Source of the DNA: Anaerohalosphaeraceae bacterium
GTDB taxonomy: Bacteria > Planctomycetota > Phycisphaerae > Sedimentisphaerales > Anaerohalosphaeraceae
Length of the DNA stretch: 64,000 bases
Direction of reading: 5' to 3'
Assembly: GCA_037479115.1 (NCBI GenBank)
Contig: JBBFLK010000015.1
Span: 1 to 64,000 of the forward strand
This document shows positions 25,231 through 33,897 of this stretch, one piece after another (position 1 is the stretch's first letter; each line of letters begins with the position of its first letter). The position numbers and the translations under genes were made by a program. Under the pieces are notes generated by a model. That model saw only the letters and a list, made by a program, of their open reading frames with translations. It searched no databases and was not told where the DNA came from.

Positions 25231-26061
25231 GTGGCTGCGTCTTCATCAAAGCTCTCGGACAAGAAACGCCGGATTATTGACATCCATACGCATGCTTTCC
25301 CCGACTCCCTTGCCCAGAGGGCTATGGCGCAGCTCCACTCCGAGTGCGATGTCAAATCGTATCTGGACGGAACTGTGGGGGCTTTGCTGCGTTCCATGGA
25401 TGAAGCGGGCATCGAGAAATCCGTCCTGTGCTGCATTGCGACCAAGCCGACTCAATTCGAGCCTATCCTGAACTGGTGCATCCAGATTCGCTCGGAGCGG
25501 ATTATACCGTTTCCTTCGGTGCATCCCGGCGACCCCCAGCTGCCGGATAAAATTCAGCAAATTGCGGACAACGGGTTTATCGGGGTGAAGATTCATCCCT
25601 ATTACCAAAACATGGTTATCGATGAACCCCGGTATGACTTGCTGTATAAATCCATTATAGAAAATAACTTAATTCTTGTTCTGCATACCGGATACGACAT
25701 TGCGTTTCCCCGGGAGGAAAAAGCAGGTCCTCGTCAAATCCTTCGGGTGCTCGAGCGATTCGATGAACTGAAGCTGATTACGACGCACATGGGCGGCTGG
25801 TTTCAATGGGAACAAGTCGAAGAACACCTGCTCGGAAAGCCCATTTATATCGAAACATCTGTATCGTTTGATTATTTGGGTGCAGAGCGAATGGCGAAAA
25901 TGCTGGAAAAACACCACCCAGATTATCTTCTTTTTGGAACCGACAGCCCGTGGGATGACCAGAAAAAGGCCGTTTTCAATATAGAAAAGCTGATTTCAAA
26001 TGAATCGTTAAAGCAGAAAATCTTTTATGAGAATTCAGCCCGGTTATTGGGCGTAAGGTAG
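25231..26061 (+). CDS. Amidohydrolase-family (TIM-barrel) metal-dependent hydrolase
   Basis: A 276-residue amidohydrolase. Metal-binding and barrel motifs are IDIHTHAFPD at about 18-27, GVKIHPYYQ, VLHTGYD, ITTHMGGW and LFGTDSPW near residue 235. This is the amidohydrolase-2 / uronate-isomerase-like class that includes decarboxylases and lactonases such as ACMSD-type enzymes. The substrate cannot be assigned. The start is GTG, about 50 bp after the cold-shock gene. No pathway partner is adjacent, although the downstream symporter and aromatic cluster could be related. Confidence 0.75.
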   Translation: MAASSSKLSDKKRRIIDIHTHAFPDSLAQRAMAQLHSECDVKSYLDGTVGALLRSMDEAGIEKSVLCCIATKPTQFEPILNWCIQIRSERIIPFPSVHPGDPQLPDKIQQIADNGFIGVKIHPYYQNMVIDEPRYDLLYKSIIENNLILVLHTGYDIAFPREEKAGPRQILRVLERFDELKLITTHMGGWFQWEQVEEHLLGKPIYIETSVSFDYLGAERMAKMLEKHHPDYLLFGTDSPWDDQKKAVFNIEKLISNESLKQKIFYENSARLLGVR

Positions 26062-26132
26062 TTTATAAGTCTCCAGAGGTACAAAAACTGTGAAAAATTC
26101 ACAAAAAAGCTTTCGGAAACCGAATAAAACTT

Positions 26133-26160
26133 TTGATTTTGATATGAATAGACCTAAAAT
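26133..26160 (+). promoter_or_regulatory. Promoter of the symporter operon
   Basis: TTGATT (26133-26138), 16 bp, TAAAAT (26155-26160), with transcription expected from about 26167. Confidence 0.5.
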
Positions 26161-26216
26161 ATGCGCTCAAACACCAGGAAAGAGGAGGATTTTGGTCTTA
26201 AAACAGGAGATGAATT

Positions 26217-26387
26217 ATGTTAGGGATTGAAGACAAAGGGGTGCTCCTGGCATACCTTTTGTGCATCGGCTCTTCCGCTTTGTGTGTGATTTACGGTCTT
26301 TTGGCACGAAACAAAGGAGATGAACCCGTCAAACCTGAAGATTTGAAGTGGGTTTCTGAGGAAAAAAAGGTGGAGGAAACTTTGTAA
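26217..26387 (+). CDS. Small membrane accessory protein of the symporter
   Basis: A 56-residue protein starting MLGIEDKGVLLAYLLCIGSS. It has one membrane helix (about residues 8-30) and a charged C-terminal tail (KPEDLKWVSEEKKVEE). An ACAGGAG site lies 7 nt before the ATG. Short single-helix proteins of this kind are commonly encoded directly before sodium:solute symporters and are named symporter small accessory proteins. It lies 68 bp upstream of the symporter and was identified by reading the gap. Confidence 0.7.
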   Translation: MLGIEDKGVLLAYLLCIGSSALCVIYGLLARNKGDEPVKPEDLKWVSEEKKVEETL

Positions 26388-26455
26388 ATCATATCAGGAG
26401 TCCTCAATCAGCGGAGGATTCAGCTTCCCGTTGAGAGAGACACAGGAGGTCTTGT

Positions 26456-28264
26456 ATGCTGTCAGACATTTCCCTGGAACAAATTATCGTTGTATTGGCG
26501 TATCTGCTGCTGGTGGTTTACCTCGGCCTGTTGGGGTATTGGCGTACGAAAAATGCTACGGATTATTTGATTGCCGGCCGACAGATTCATCCCTTTGTGA
26601 TGGCGATGAGTTACGGAGCCACATTTATCTCCACCAGTGCTATAGTCGGATTCGGCGGGGTGGCGGGGGTTTACGGGATGTCTGTGCTGTGGCTGACCTT
26701 TTTAAACATCTTTGTCGGAATTTTCATTGCGTTTGTGATATTTGCTCCGCGTGCAAGACGGATGGGCCATATTCTCGATGCCCATACCTTCCCCGAACTG
26801 CTGGGCCGCCGCTATGAAAGCCGATTTATCCAGGTTGCCTCCGGCCTTATCATTTTTCTTTTCATTCCGCTGTATGCGGCGGCAGTTTTGATCGGCGGCA
26901 GCGTGTTTGTGGCAAACCAGTTTGAAATCACCTACACAACGGCGCTGCTGGTATTCAGTGTGATTGTTGCCGCCTATGTGATTGTCGGCGGACTCAAAGG
27001 GGTTATGTATTCCGACGCCCTTCAGGGCACCATTATGTTTGTCGGAATGTTCCTGCTTTTGGTTTTCACCTATGCCAAAGTAGGGGGGCTCACCGAAGGG
27101 CATCGGAAACTGACGGCTCTGACTCCCCTGGTTCCTCCCAATCTGCAGGCCATCGGCCACCGCGGCTGGACGGCGATGCCGCAGTTCGGCTGGGGCGATG
27201 CCCAATACAACTTGTGGTGGACGGTCATTGGAACCATTACTTTGGGGGTTGGCATCGGTGTACTCGCTCAGCCCCAGCTGGTGGTTCGGTTTATGACCGT
27301 CAAGAGCCGCCGCGAATTGAATCGGGCTGTTGTGGTCGGCGGAATCTTTATTTTGGTGATGACCGGCGTGGCATTCACCGTCGGAGCTTTGTCCAATGCT
27401 TACTTTGCCGAACACGGTTCCCTGATGCCCGGACGTGTGGTCAAGGTGCTGGATGAAAACAATCAGTTGGCGGTGCTGCAGCTGGTGAAAAAGAATGATG
27501 CCGGAATGTGGGAGGATATCCCCGGCAAGACCGCCCCTGTTAAGCTGTACGGAGAGAGCATCGGGCAGATGGAAGCGGATGGAAAGCCGGCGGATATCCG
27601 TCAGGGACGCAGCATTTCGATTGTGTATGCCAAAGGCACGGCGGATGAGATTATTCCCACCTTTATTAAGAGCGCAATGCCTTCCTGGTTTGGTCTGCTG
27701 TTTCTGCTGACGCTTTTGTCGGCGGCCATGAGCACTCTGTCCAGCCAGTTCCATACCGTCGGGACCAGCATCGGACGGGATGTTTATGAGCAAATTACCG
27801 GTCAGCACGGCAAAAGCACCAATATCAACCGAATCGGAATCGTTATCGGAATCATTTATGCCGTTGTCATCAGTTATTATGCCCGGGAAAGCACATTTAT
27901 TGCCCGGGCTACATCCATTTTCTTCGGCCTGTGTGCCTCGTCTTTTCTGCCGATGTTTATCGGAGCCCTGTATTTCCCCCGAATGACCAAGGCGGCGGCT
28001 GTTGCTTCGATGGTGGTTGGTTTTGTTGTTACGACATTCTGGCTGATGTTCATCAAGGCGCAGGAAGCCCAGACCATCGGTCTGGTGCAGAAGCTCACCG
28101 GCGGGAAGACCTCGCTGCTGGCGGATGTGCCCAACTGGCCCGTCGTTGACCCGATTCTGGTGGCGCTGCCGATCTCTATCTTGACGGCGATTGTTGTCAG
28201 TTTCTTTACTCAGCCTCCTTCGAAAGAACATCTGGACCGATGTTTCCGGGGAGTTTCGTCATAA
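26456..28264 (+). CDS. Sodium:solute symporter family protein
   Basis: A 602-residue SSF transporter with about 13 membrane helices, starting LEQIIVVLAYLLLVVYLGLL and containing the family's conserved region ATDYLIAGRQIHPFVMAMSY. Between helices around residues 320-405 there is an unusual hydrophilic insert of roughly 85 residues (MPGRVVKVLDENNQ to KGTADEIIPTF) with a beta-rich look. The solute is unknown. Neighbours (a porin downstream, then iorAB/paaK genes) make an aromatic or small carboxylate plausible. It is driven by the promoter at 26133. Confidence 0.88.
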   Translation: MLSDISLEQIIVVLAYLLLVVYLGLLGYWRTKNATDYLIAGRQIHPFVMAMSYGATFISTSAIVGFGGVAGVYGMSVLWLTFLNIFVGIFIAFVIFAPRARRMGHILDAHTFPELLGRRYESRFIQVASGLIIFLFIPLYAAAVLIGGSVFVANQFEITYTTALLVFSVIVAAYVIVGGLKGVMYSDALQGTIMFVGMFLLLVFTYAKVGGLTEGHRKLTALTPLVPPNLQAIGHRGWTAMPQFGWGDAQYNLWWTVIGTITLGVGIGVLAQPQLVVRFMTVKSRRELNRAVVVGGIFILVMTGVAFTVGALSNAYFAEHGSLMPGRVVKVLDENNQLAVLQLVKKNDAGMWEDIPGKTAPVKLYGESIGQMEADGKPADIRQGRSISIVYAKGTADEIIPTFIKSAMPSWFGLLFLLTLLSAAMSTLSSQFHTVGTSIGRDVYEQITGQHGKSTNINRIGIVIGIIYAVVISYYARESTFIARATSIFFGLCASSFLPMFIGALYFPRMTKAAAVASMVVGFVVTTFWLMFIKAQEAQTIGLVQKLTGGKTSLLADVPNWPVVDPILVALPISILTAIVVSFFTQPPSKEHLDRCFRGVSS

Positions 28265-28330
28265 AAAGCGGAGAGGGATTTTGTTCTCTCTAACAAGGAT
28301 TGTTTAGCATTAGAACGTAAGGAGAATGGA

Positions 28331-29773
28331 ATGAAAGCAATGAAAGGACTGGGAGCCGTACTTACGGCGGCACTGCTGAACGGCATTGTATCGTTTGCAT
28401 TGGCGGAAGAGGCCGCCAAGCACTGGCACGATGTGGACAGCGATTTATTGAAGGCCTTCAAAAATCCGATGGAAAACGTCACGATGGGGCTGGATTTGCG
28501 CCTGCGTGAGGTGTACGGCAGAAACATTCTGTCTATGAACAATGACTGGGGCGGCAGCGACAATTACAACGATCATCATTGGCAGCGCATTCGGACACGA
28601 TGGTCTCTCAAGTGGGCGATGGCGGAAGATATGGATTTGAACACCCGGCTTACCTGGGAGTTCTGGAATCACTGCAAGCCGGAACGGCATCCCATTCCGT
28701 TCTTTGCAAATCAGAATGTGGACTTCGACGAAGCCATCTTCGACATCTTCAATATTCAGTGGCGCAATGCCTTTGATCTGCCGCTGACCCTGACCGTCGG
28801 CCGTCAGGAAATCATTCTCGGCACCGGCTGGCTGGTGCTGGACGGCACACCCGCCGACGGTTCGCGAACCATCTTCTTTGATGCGATTCGCGCTCAGTAC
28901 GGGCTGACAGACACCTTAAAAGCCGATGTGATTTACATCCAGCAGTATGATGATGAAGAAGAATACATCAAACCCTTTAATCATCATGCGGTTCAGGACC
29001 GCCGGCATCTGACGCAGAAGACCGATGAACGCGGCTTTATTTTCTACCTGACCAACAAAACCGACGGCGGTCAGCAGCAGGAGCTGTACTATATTTACAA
29101 AAATGAAGAAAATTCCAAGTGGGCCAAGGCCTATGCCTCCACACCGGGCCAGGCGGCGGACATTCATACCATCGGCGGGCGTCTTTCGGGGCCGCTGGAT
29201 GACCGCTGGTCCTACAGTGCCGAACTGGCCAAGCAGTGGGGCGATCGGAACGGCAATACCCTGCAGGGACTGGGGGCCAACACCCGGCTGGCTTATGCGT
29301 TCAATGATGCCAGGAAGAATGAGCTGCATATCGGCTATGAATACCTGTCCGGCGATGATCCGGATTCGAGTGCGGATGAGAAGTTTGATTCGCTCTGGGG
29401 GGACTGGCCGCAGTATCAGCGAGGCGGCGACCTCCAGTCGTATATCTGGACCTATGAAGGCGCGCTGGGGGAGGTGAACAACCTGCATCGGCTGGGCTTC
29501 GGTCACACCTTCAAACCTCATGCTGAATGGAAGGTCGAGTCTATTTATAACCTTTTGTGGGCCGACCAGACCAATCCGAGAGCCTTGGGGCCGACAGGAA
29601 ACAGTCTGACCAACAGCAACTTCCGCGGTCATATGCTTACCGGACAGGCCACCTACAGCTGCTGCAAAAACTTTAAGACCATTTTCCTGCTCGATTACTT
29701 TATCCCCGGAAATTATTATGCCGTTTCGGATGATGCCTATTTTGCCCGCATCAATCTGGAATGGACCTTCTAA
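28331..29773 (+). CDS. Outer-membrane beta-barrel, alginate-export-like porin
   Basis: A 480-residue protein with a signal peptide (MKAMKGLGAVLTAALLNGIV, cleavage near ALA at about 25). Alternating amphipathic strands follow, with the final LEWTF ending in Phe as in BAM-recognised barrels. Stretches such as QRIRTRWSLKWAMAEDMDLN, LTVGRQEIILGTGWLVLDGT and GRLSGPLDDRWSYSAELAKQ fit the alginate-export porin family. It would let the symporter's solute cross the outer membrane. It shares the symporter transcript and is followed by a strong terminator. Confidence 0.8.
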   Translation: MKAMKGLGAVLTAALLNGIVSFALAEEAAKHWHDVDSDLLKAFKNPMENVTMGLDLRLREVYGRNILSMNNDWGGSDNYNDHHWQRIRTRWSLKWAMAEDMDLNTRLTWEFWNHCKPERHPIPFFANQNVDFDEAIFDIFNIQWRNAFDLPLTLTVGRQEIILGTGWLVLDGTPADGSRTIFFDAIRAQYGLTDTLKADVIYIQQYDDEEEYIKPFNHHAVQDRRHLTQKTDERGFIFYLTNKTDGGQQQELYYIYKNEENSKWAKAYASTPGQAADIHTIGGRLSGPLDDRWSYSAELAKQWGDRNGNTLQGLGANTRLAYAFNDARKNELHIGYEYLSGDDPDSSADEKFDSLWGDWPQYQRGGDLQSYIWTYEGALGEVNNLHRLGFGHTFKPHAEWKVESIYNLLWADQTNPRALGPTGNSLTNSNFRGHMLTGQATYSCCKNFKTIFLLDYFIPGNYYAVSDDAYFARINLEWTF

Positions 29774-29815
29774 AACAATTGCTCTCTTATCAAGCACCTT
29801 GGACAATTCAGCATG

Positions 29816-29844
29816 CGGCCCGGTTTTCAGACCGGGCCGTTTTT
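29816..29844 (+). terminator. Terminator of the symporter-porin operon
   Basis: A perfect 9-bp stem, CGGCCCGGT (29816-29824) with ACCGGGCCG (29831-29839), 6-nt loop, then five T. Confidence 0.9.
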
Positions 29845-29885
29845 GTTGGGAAGGCGGGAAAAACGGCTTTTCGGGTCGGATTTTC

Positions 29886-29914
29886 TTGACCTGCTGAAGA
29901 GAATTCGCTATCCT
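29886..29914 (+). promoter_or_regulatory. Promoter of the ior-paaK-ACT operon
   Basis: TTGACC (29886-29891), 17 bp, TATCCT (29909-29914). Transcription should begin near 29921, about 54 nt before the iorA ATG. Confidence 0.6.
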
Positions 29915-29974
29915 GAAGGGTCCAGTTTCGGTCATAGAGATTACGGTACCTCCTGCGAAAAGGAAATTTGTTGT

Positions 29975-31528
29975 ATGGCCCGAAAACCCTCTTCGGAAAA
30001 GGCCTTTCTGTCGGGCAACGAGGCGCTGGCCCGCGGCGCCTGGCAGGCCGGCCTGAAAGTCGCCTGTGCGTATCCCGGTACTCCTTCTACCCAAATTCTC
30101 GAATCGCTGGCCGAATATCCGGAAGTAGATGTCCAGTGGTCGGTAAATGAAAAGACGGCTTTTGAGGTGGCTTATGCCGCCGCTGTCGGGGGGGTGCGGG
30201 CCCTGTTTGCCTGCAAGCACGTTGGACTCAATGTGGCGATGGACCCGCTGATGACCTCCGCTTATACCGGTGTCAATGCCGGGTTTGTAGCGGTTGTCTG
30301 CGATGACCCCCAGATGCACTCTTCCCAGAATGAGCAGGATACCCGCTGGGCGGGCGTGTATGCCAAACTGCCTATCCTCGAGCCCTCCAGTCCTTCCGAG
30401 GCCCTTGACTTTATTCAGCAGGCCTTTGACATCAGCGAGCAGTATGATACGCCGGTGATTGTCCGGATGACCACACGGGTCTGTCACAGCAAGGAAGATG
30501 TTCCCTGCGGCGGCCCGCGAAAAGAAATGCCGGTTCGTCCGCTGGAAAGAAATATGCGAAAGTATGTGATGGTGCCCGCCAACGCCCGGGCCCGTCATGA
30601 AGAACTTGAAAAGCGGCTCCTGAAGCTCAAGGCCCTCTCGGAACGCTCCCGACTCAATCGGGTGGAGATGAACAGCCCGTCGCTGGGGTTTATCGCCGAC
30701 AGTGTCAGTTATCTGTATCTGAAAGAAGTTTTTCCCGATGCATCTTATCTGAAGCTCGGTTTTCTGTATCCTTTCTGCGATGAGAAAATCAGAAAATTCG
30801 CCAAAAGCGTCAAGCGGCTGATGGTCGTGGAGGAACTGGACCCGTTTATCGAAGAGCACGTCAGGGCCCTGGGCATCCGCAAGGTTCAGGGCAAGCATCC
30901 TTCCTATCGGCTGGGCGAACTCGACCAGGACCTCGTCCGCTCTCTCGTCGCCGGCAAGCCCAAAAAAGTCAAGCCTCGCCCCGGACGGGCGCCTCGCCTG
31001 TGTGCGGGCTGTCCGCATTGGTCGATTTTTTCTGTCCTGAAAAAACTGGATGTTTTTGTCGCCGGGGACATCGGCTGCTATACCCTCGGCTCTCTGCCGC
31101 CGACCTCCGCCCTGCATACCTGCCTGTGTATGGGGGCCGGAGTGACGTTTAACGAGGGGCTCCGGCGGGCTCATCCGGAGGAAAAGATTGTCGGTCTGGT
31201 GGGGGATTCCACCTTTGTTCACATGGGAATTCCCGGGCTGATTAACGCCGCCTACAACAAGGCCAAGGGAATCATTTTCATCCTCGACAATTCCACAACC
31301 GCGATGACCGGCGGTCAGCAGCATCCGGCCACCGGAAAAACCATTCGAAATGAACCGACCAAACGGCTGGATTTGAAAGCCGTCTGTCAGGCCTGCGGAG
31401 CGGATTATGTGGATGTGATTGACCCGCAGGGCAGGGTCAAGGAGCTGGAGGAGCTGGTCAAACAGCGTCTGGCGGCGGATGCCCTCAGTGTGATTATTGT
31501 CCAGCACCCCTGTGTTTTGTTAAAGTGA
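29975..31528 (+). CDS. iorA: Indolepyruvate ferredoxin oxidoreductase, alpha subunit, no ferredoxin domain
   Basis: A 517-residue thiamine-diphosphate enzyme. With IorB it interconverts aryl-pyruvates and aryl-acetyl-CoAs plus reduced ferredoxin. The N-terminal pyrimidine-binding domain begins LSGNEALARGAWQAGLKVAC. The C-terminal TPP domain has LCAGCPHWSIF, GDIGCYTLG and GDSTFVHMGIPGLINAAYNK through DNSTTAMTGGQQHP. The protein stops at VQHPCVLLK, where the family normally continues into a two-[4Fe-4S] ferredoxin domain; no such sequence follows in any frame before iorB. The ATG at 29975 is preferred because the longer frame would include the upstream terminator. Confidence 0.9.
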   Translation: MARKPSSEKAFLSGNEALARGAWQAGLKVACAYPGTPSTQILESLAEYPEVDVQWSVNEKTAFEVAYAAAVGGVRALFACKHVGLNVAMDPLMTSAYTGVNAGFVAVVCDDPQMHSSQNEQDTRWAGVYAKLPILEPSSPSEALDFIQQAFDISEQYDTPVIVRMTTRVCHSKEDVPCGGPRKEMPVRPLERNMRKYVMVPANARARHEELEKRLLKLKALSERSRLNRVEMNSPSLGFIADSVSYLYLKEVFPDASYLKLGFLYPFCDEKIRKFAKSVKRLMVVEELDPFIEEHVRALGIRKVQGKHPSYRLGELDQDLVRSLVAGKPKKVKPRPGRAPRLCAGCPHWSIFSVLKKLDVFVAGDIGCYTLGSLPPTSALHTCLCMGAGVTFNEGLRRAHPEEKIVGLVGDSTFVHMGIPGLINAAYNKAKGIIFILDNSTTAMTGGQQHPATGKTIRNEPTKRLDLKAVCQACGADYVDVIDPQGRVKELEELVKQRLAADALSVIIVQHPCVLLK

Positions 31529-31537
31529 GAGAAAACC

Positions 31538-32026
31538 ATGACTCGAAAACAGGATGTTTACAACGTCACTTTCGGCGGAATCGGCGGACAGGGCATCATC
31601 ACCGCCTCGGAACTGCTCGGATGGGCGGCTCTCTATGACGGCTGCTGTGTCAAAAAATCTGAAGTCCACGGAATGAGCCAGCGGGGCGGCTCGGTGGAAT
31701 CCCATGTTCGATTCGGCAAACAGGTGTATTCACCGCTGGTCGGGATCGGGCAGGCCGATTTTCTCCTGTGTTTTCATCCCGATGAGCACACTCGTCTGAA
31801 GCCGTTTCTGCGGAAGGGGGGAATCGACCTGATGCCGTATCTGGAAAAAGTCCAGCAGATTGCCGACAATCCCCGCGCTGTCAATACCGGTCTGATGGGC
31901 GTGTTGGCCACGTTTCTGCCCATTCGGCTCGACAGCTGGGAGCGGGCGATGCAGAAGGTCTTCAAGCCGTCGATTCTTGAGGTAAATCGGCAGATGTTCA
32001 CCAAGGCGATGGCCCTGGCCGAATAA
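31538..32026 (+). CDS. iorB: Indolepyruvate ferredoxin oxidoreductase, beta subunit
   Basis: A 162-residue gamma-type subunit of 2-oxoacid oxidoreductases. The CoA/interface signature is FGGIGGQGIITASELLGWAA, and SEVHGMSQRGGSVESHVRFG is highly typical of IorB. It is somewhat shorter than the usual 190-200 residues, ending soon after VNRQMFTKAM. It lies 9 bp after iorA, so the two are co-translated, and the paaK gene follows. Confidence 0.92.
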   Translation: MTRKQDVYNVTFGGIGGQGIITASELLGWAALYDGCCVKKSEVHGMSQRGGSVESHVRFGKQVYSPLVGIGQADFLLCFHPDEHTRLKPFLRKGGIDLMPYLEKVQQIADNPRAVNTGLMGVLATFLPIRLDSWERAMQKVFKPSILEVNRQMFTKAMALAE

Positions 32027-32092
32027 CGTTCTCCCCGGATGGTCCGACGGACGCCGGAGGCATTGAGGGAACCGGAAAACAGGAGGTTGTGT

Positions 32093-33394
32093 ATGATTTG
32101 GAATGAGAAAATCGAAACGATGCCGCTGGAGGACCTGAAAAATCTTCAGTCCGAACGCTTGGTCAAGCTGGTCCGATATGTCTATGACCGTTGTCCGGTC
32201 TATCGGAAGAAATTTGAAGAGGCTGGCGTAAGCCCTTCCGATATCCGCAGCATTGATGATATTACCAAACTGCCCTTTACCACCAAGATTGATATGCGGG
32301 ACAATTACCCGTATGGACTTTTTTCTGTCCCCCGCGAAGAGGTGGTGGAAATTCATGTTTCCAGCGGCACCACCGGCAACCCGACGCTGGTCGGCTACAC
32401 CCGTGAGGACATCAAACTCTGGTCGGAGGTGATGGCCCGTGCCCTGTGCTGCGCCGGAGCCAAACCGGATGACATCATCCAGATTGCTTACGGCTACGGT
32501 CTGTTTACCGGCGGTCTCGGTTTTCACTACGGCGCCCTTGAAATGGGGCTGACCATTATTCCCACCTCCTCCGGCCAGACCAAACGGCAGCTGAAGATTA
32601 TGCAGGATTTCCAGCCCCGCATCCTGGCCTGTACGCCCAGTTATTGTCTTTATATGGCCGAAGAAGCCAAAGAAATGGGGCTGGACCCGCGGAAGGGCAG
32701 CTGGCGGATTGGGATATTCGGCGCAGAGCCCTGGAGCGAGGCCATGCGCAAGGAAATTGAGGAAACCTGGAATATGACCGCCACCGATATTTACGGCCTT
32801 TCGGAAATCATCGGTCCGGGCGTTTCGCAGGAGTGCACCTATAAAGAGGGGCTGCATTTGTTCTCGGATGTGTTTTATCCGGAGATTATTGACCCCGAAA
32901 CCGGAAAGCACGTTCCGGAAGGGCAGGACGGCGAGCTGGTCATCACCACCCTGACCAAGCAGGCCATTCCGCTGATTCGCTATCGAACCCGCGATATTGT
33001 GAGCATGACGACGGCTCCGTGCCGCTGCGGACGCACCAGCCCCCGCACCAGCAAAATCAAAGGCCGCACGGACGATATGATTGTCGTGCGGGGCATTAAC
33101 GTCTTTCCGTCTCAGATAGAGCATGTCCTGCTGGGCATTGAAGGCACCCACCCGCATTATCAGCTGGTTATTGACCGCCAGGCCCACAAGCTCGACGAGG
33201 TGGAGATTATGGTGGAGGTGGATGAGAAGATTTTCAGCGATGAAATCAAGCAGATGCGGGCTCTCGAGCAGAAAATCAAAAAGGAGATTGAGGCGGTTTT
33301 GTCCATCGGCGTCAAGGTCAAGCTGGTTGAACCCAAAACGATTCAGCGAAGCGAAGGCAAGGCCAAACGCGTGGTGGATAAACGCGTTCTGTAA
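32093..33394 (+). CDS. paaK: Phenylacetate-CoA ligase (1)
   Basis: A 433-residue AMP-forming ligase that activates phenylacetate or related aryl acetates to the CoA thioester. The phosphate-binding loop is [18 protein letters not shown] (about 96-113), followed by [33 protein letters not shown] and [20 protein letters not shown], then the [20 protein letters not shown] hinge. AGGAGG precedes the ATG at 32093. It follows iorB by 66 bp and is about as similar to the second paaK as paralogues usually are. A two-ligase set suggests different aryl acids. Confidence 0.95.
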   Translation: MIWNEKIETMPLEDLKNLQSERLVKLVRYVYDRCPVYRKKFEEAGVSPSDIRSIDDITKLPFTTKIDMRDNYPYGLFSVPREEVVEIHVSSGTTGNPTLVGYTREDIKLWSEVMARALCCAGAKPDDIIQIAYGYGLFTGGLGFHYGALEMGLTIIPTSSGQTKRQLKIMQDFQPRILACTPSYCLYMAEEAKEMGLDPRKGSWRIGIFGAEPWSEAMRKEIEETWNMTATDIYGLSEIIGPGVSQECTYKEGLHLFSDVFYPEIIDPETGKHVPEGQDGELVITTLTKQAIPLIRYRTRDIVSMTTAPCRCGRTSPRTSKIKGRTDDMIVVRGINVFPSQIEHVLLGIEGTHPHYQLVIDRQAHKLDEVEIMVEVDEKIFSDEIKQMRALEQKIKKEIEAVLSIGVKVKLVEPKTIQRSEGKAKRVVDKRVL

Positions 33395-33432
33395 GGACAA
33401 AGCGTCGACGTTTGCAGGAAAGGAACGGGACT

Positions 33433-33864
33433 ATGAAAATCAGGCAAATCAGTGTGTTTTTAGAAAATCGAAAAGGGCGGCTCTATGAGGTCTGCTCGCT
33501 GCTGGGGCAGGCGGGGATTAATATCCGGGCCCTGACGATTGCTGAAACCGAGTCCTTCGGCGTGCTGCGAATGGTCGTCAACAAACCCGATGAGGCGGTC
33601 AGTCTCTTTCGAAAACACAATATCACCGCCAACCTGACCGATGTCGTCGCGGTGGAGGTGCCCGACCGGCCCGGCGGTCTGGCCGAAGTCCTCAAGGTTC
33701 TCTCCGATGGGAATGTCAATGTCGAGTATATGTACGCTTTTGTGGAAAAATTTTCTGAAAAAGCACTTCTGGTATTTCGTTTTGATGACCCGGCCGGAGC
33801 CCATCGGGTCCTTACGTCTGCGGGCATTACCGTCCTGACGGAAAAAGACCTCCCGAATCTGTAA
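33433..33864 (+). CDS. Tandem ACT-domain protein (1)
   Basis: A 143-residue protein made of two ACT domains (about residues 3-65 and 70-140). The first is IRQISVFLENRKGRLYEVCS, the second VEVPDRPGGLAEVLKVLSDG then NVNVEYMYAFVEK. ACT domains bind small ligands, usually amino acids, and proteins of this kind are commonly linked with iorAB-paaK loci. It probably senses an aromatic amino acid or aryl acid. The ATG at 33433 has AGGAACGGG upstream. It lies between the two ligase genes. Confidence 0.85.
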   Translation: MKIRQISVFLENRKGRLYEVCSLLGQAGINIRALTIAETESFGVLRMVVNKPDEAVSLFRKHNITANLTDVVAVEVPDRPGGLAEVLKVLSDGNVNVEYMYAFVEKFSEKALLVFRFDDPAGAHRVLTSAGITVLTEKDLPNL

Positions 33865-33897
33865 CAATTGCGGCGGAAAGAGAAAGGCACAGTCGGA

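Noticed and set aside
26702-28231. 509-codon minus-strand frame opposite the symporter
   Set aside because: Antisense shadow; Gly/His/Asn/Gln-rich text typical of reversed membrane-protein coding.
29813-29974. 54-residue N-terminal extension of iorA
   Set aside because: It would start inside a strong terminator stem and before the promoter at 29886.
28916-31507. 863-codon open frame on the minus strand opposite the porin and iorA
   Set aside because: It is the antisense shadow of two well-supported genes, reads as low-complexity composition with no family signature, and crosses a terminator and promoter on the other strand.
31730-33400. 556-codon minus-strand frame opposite iorB and paaK
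   Set aside because: Antisense shadow with no recognisable domain or ribosome site.
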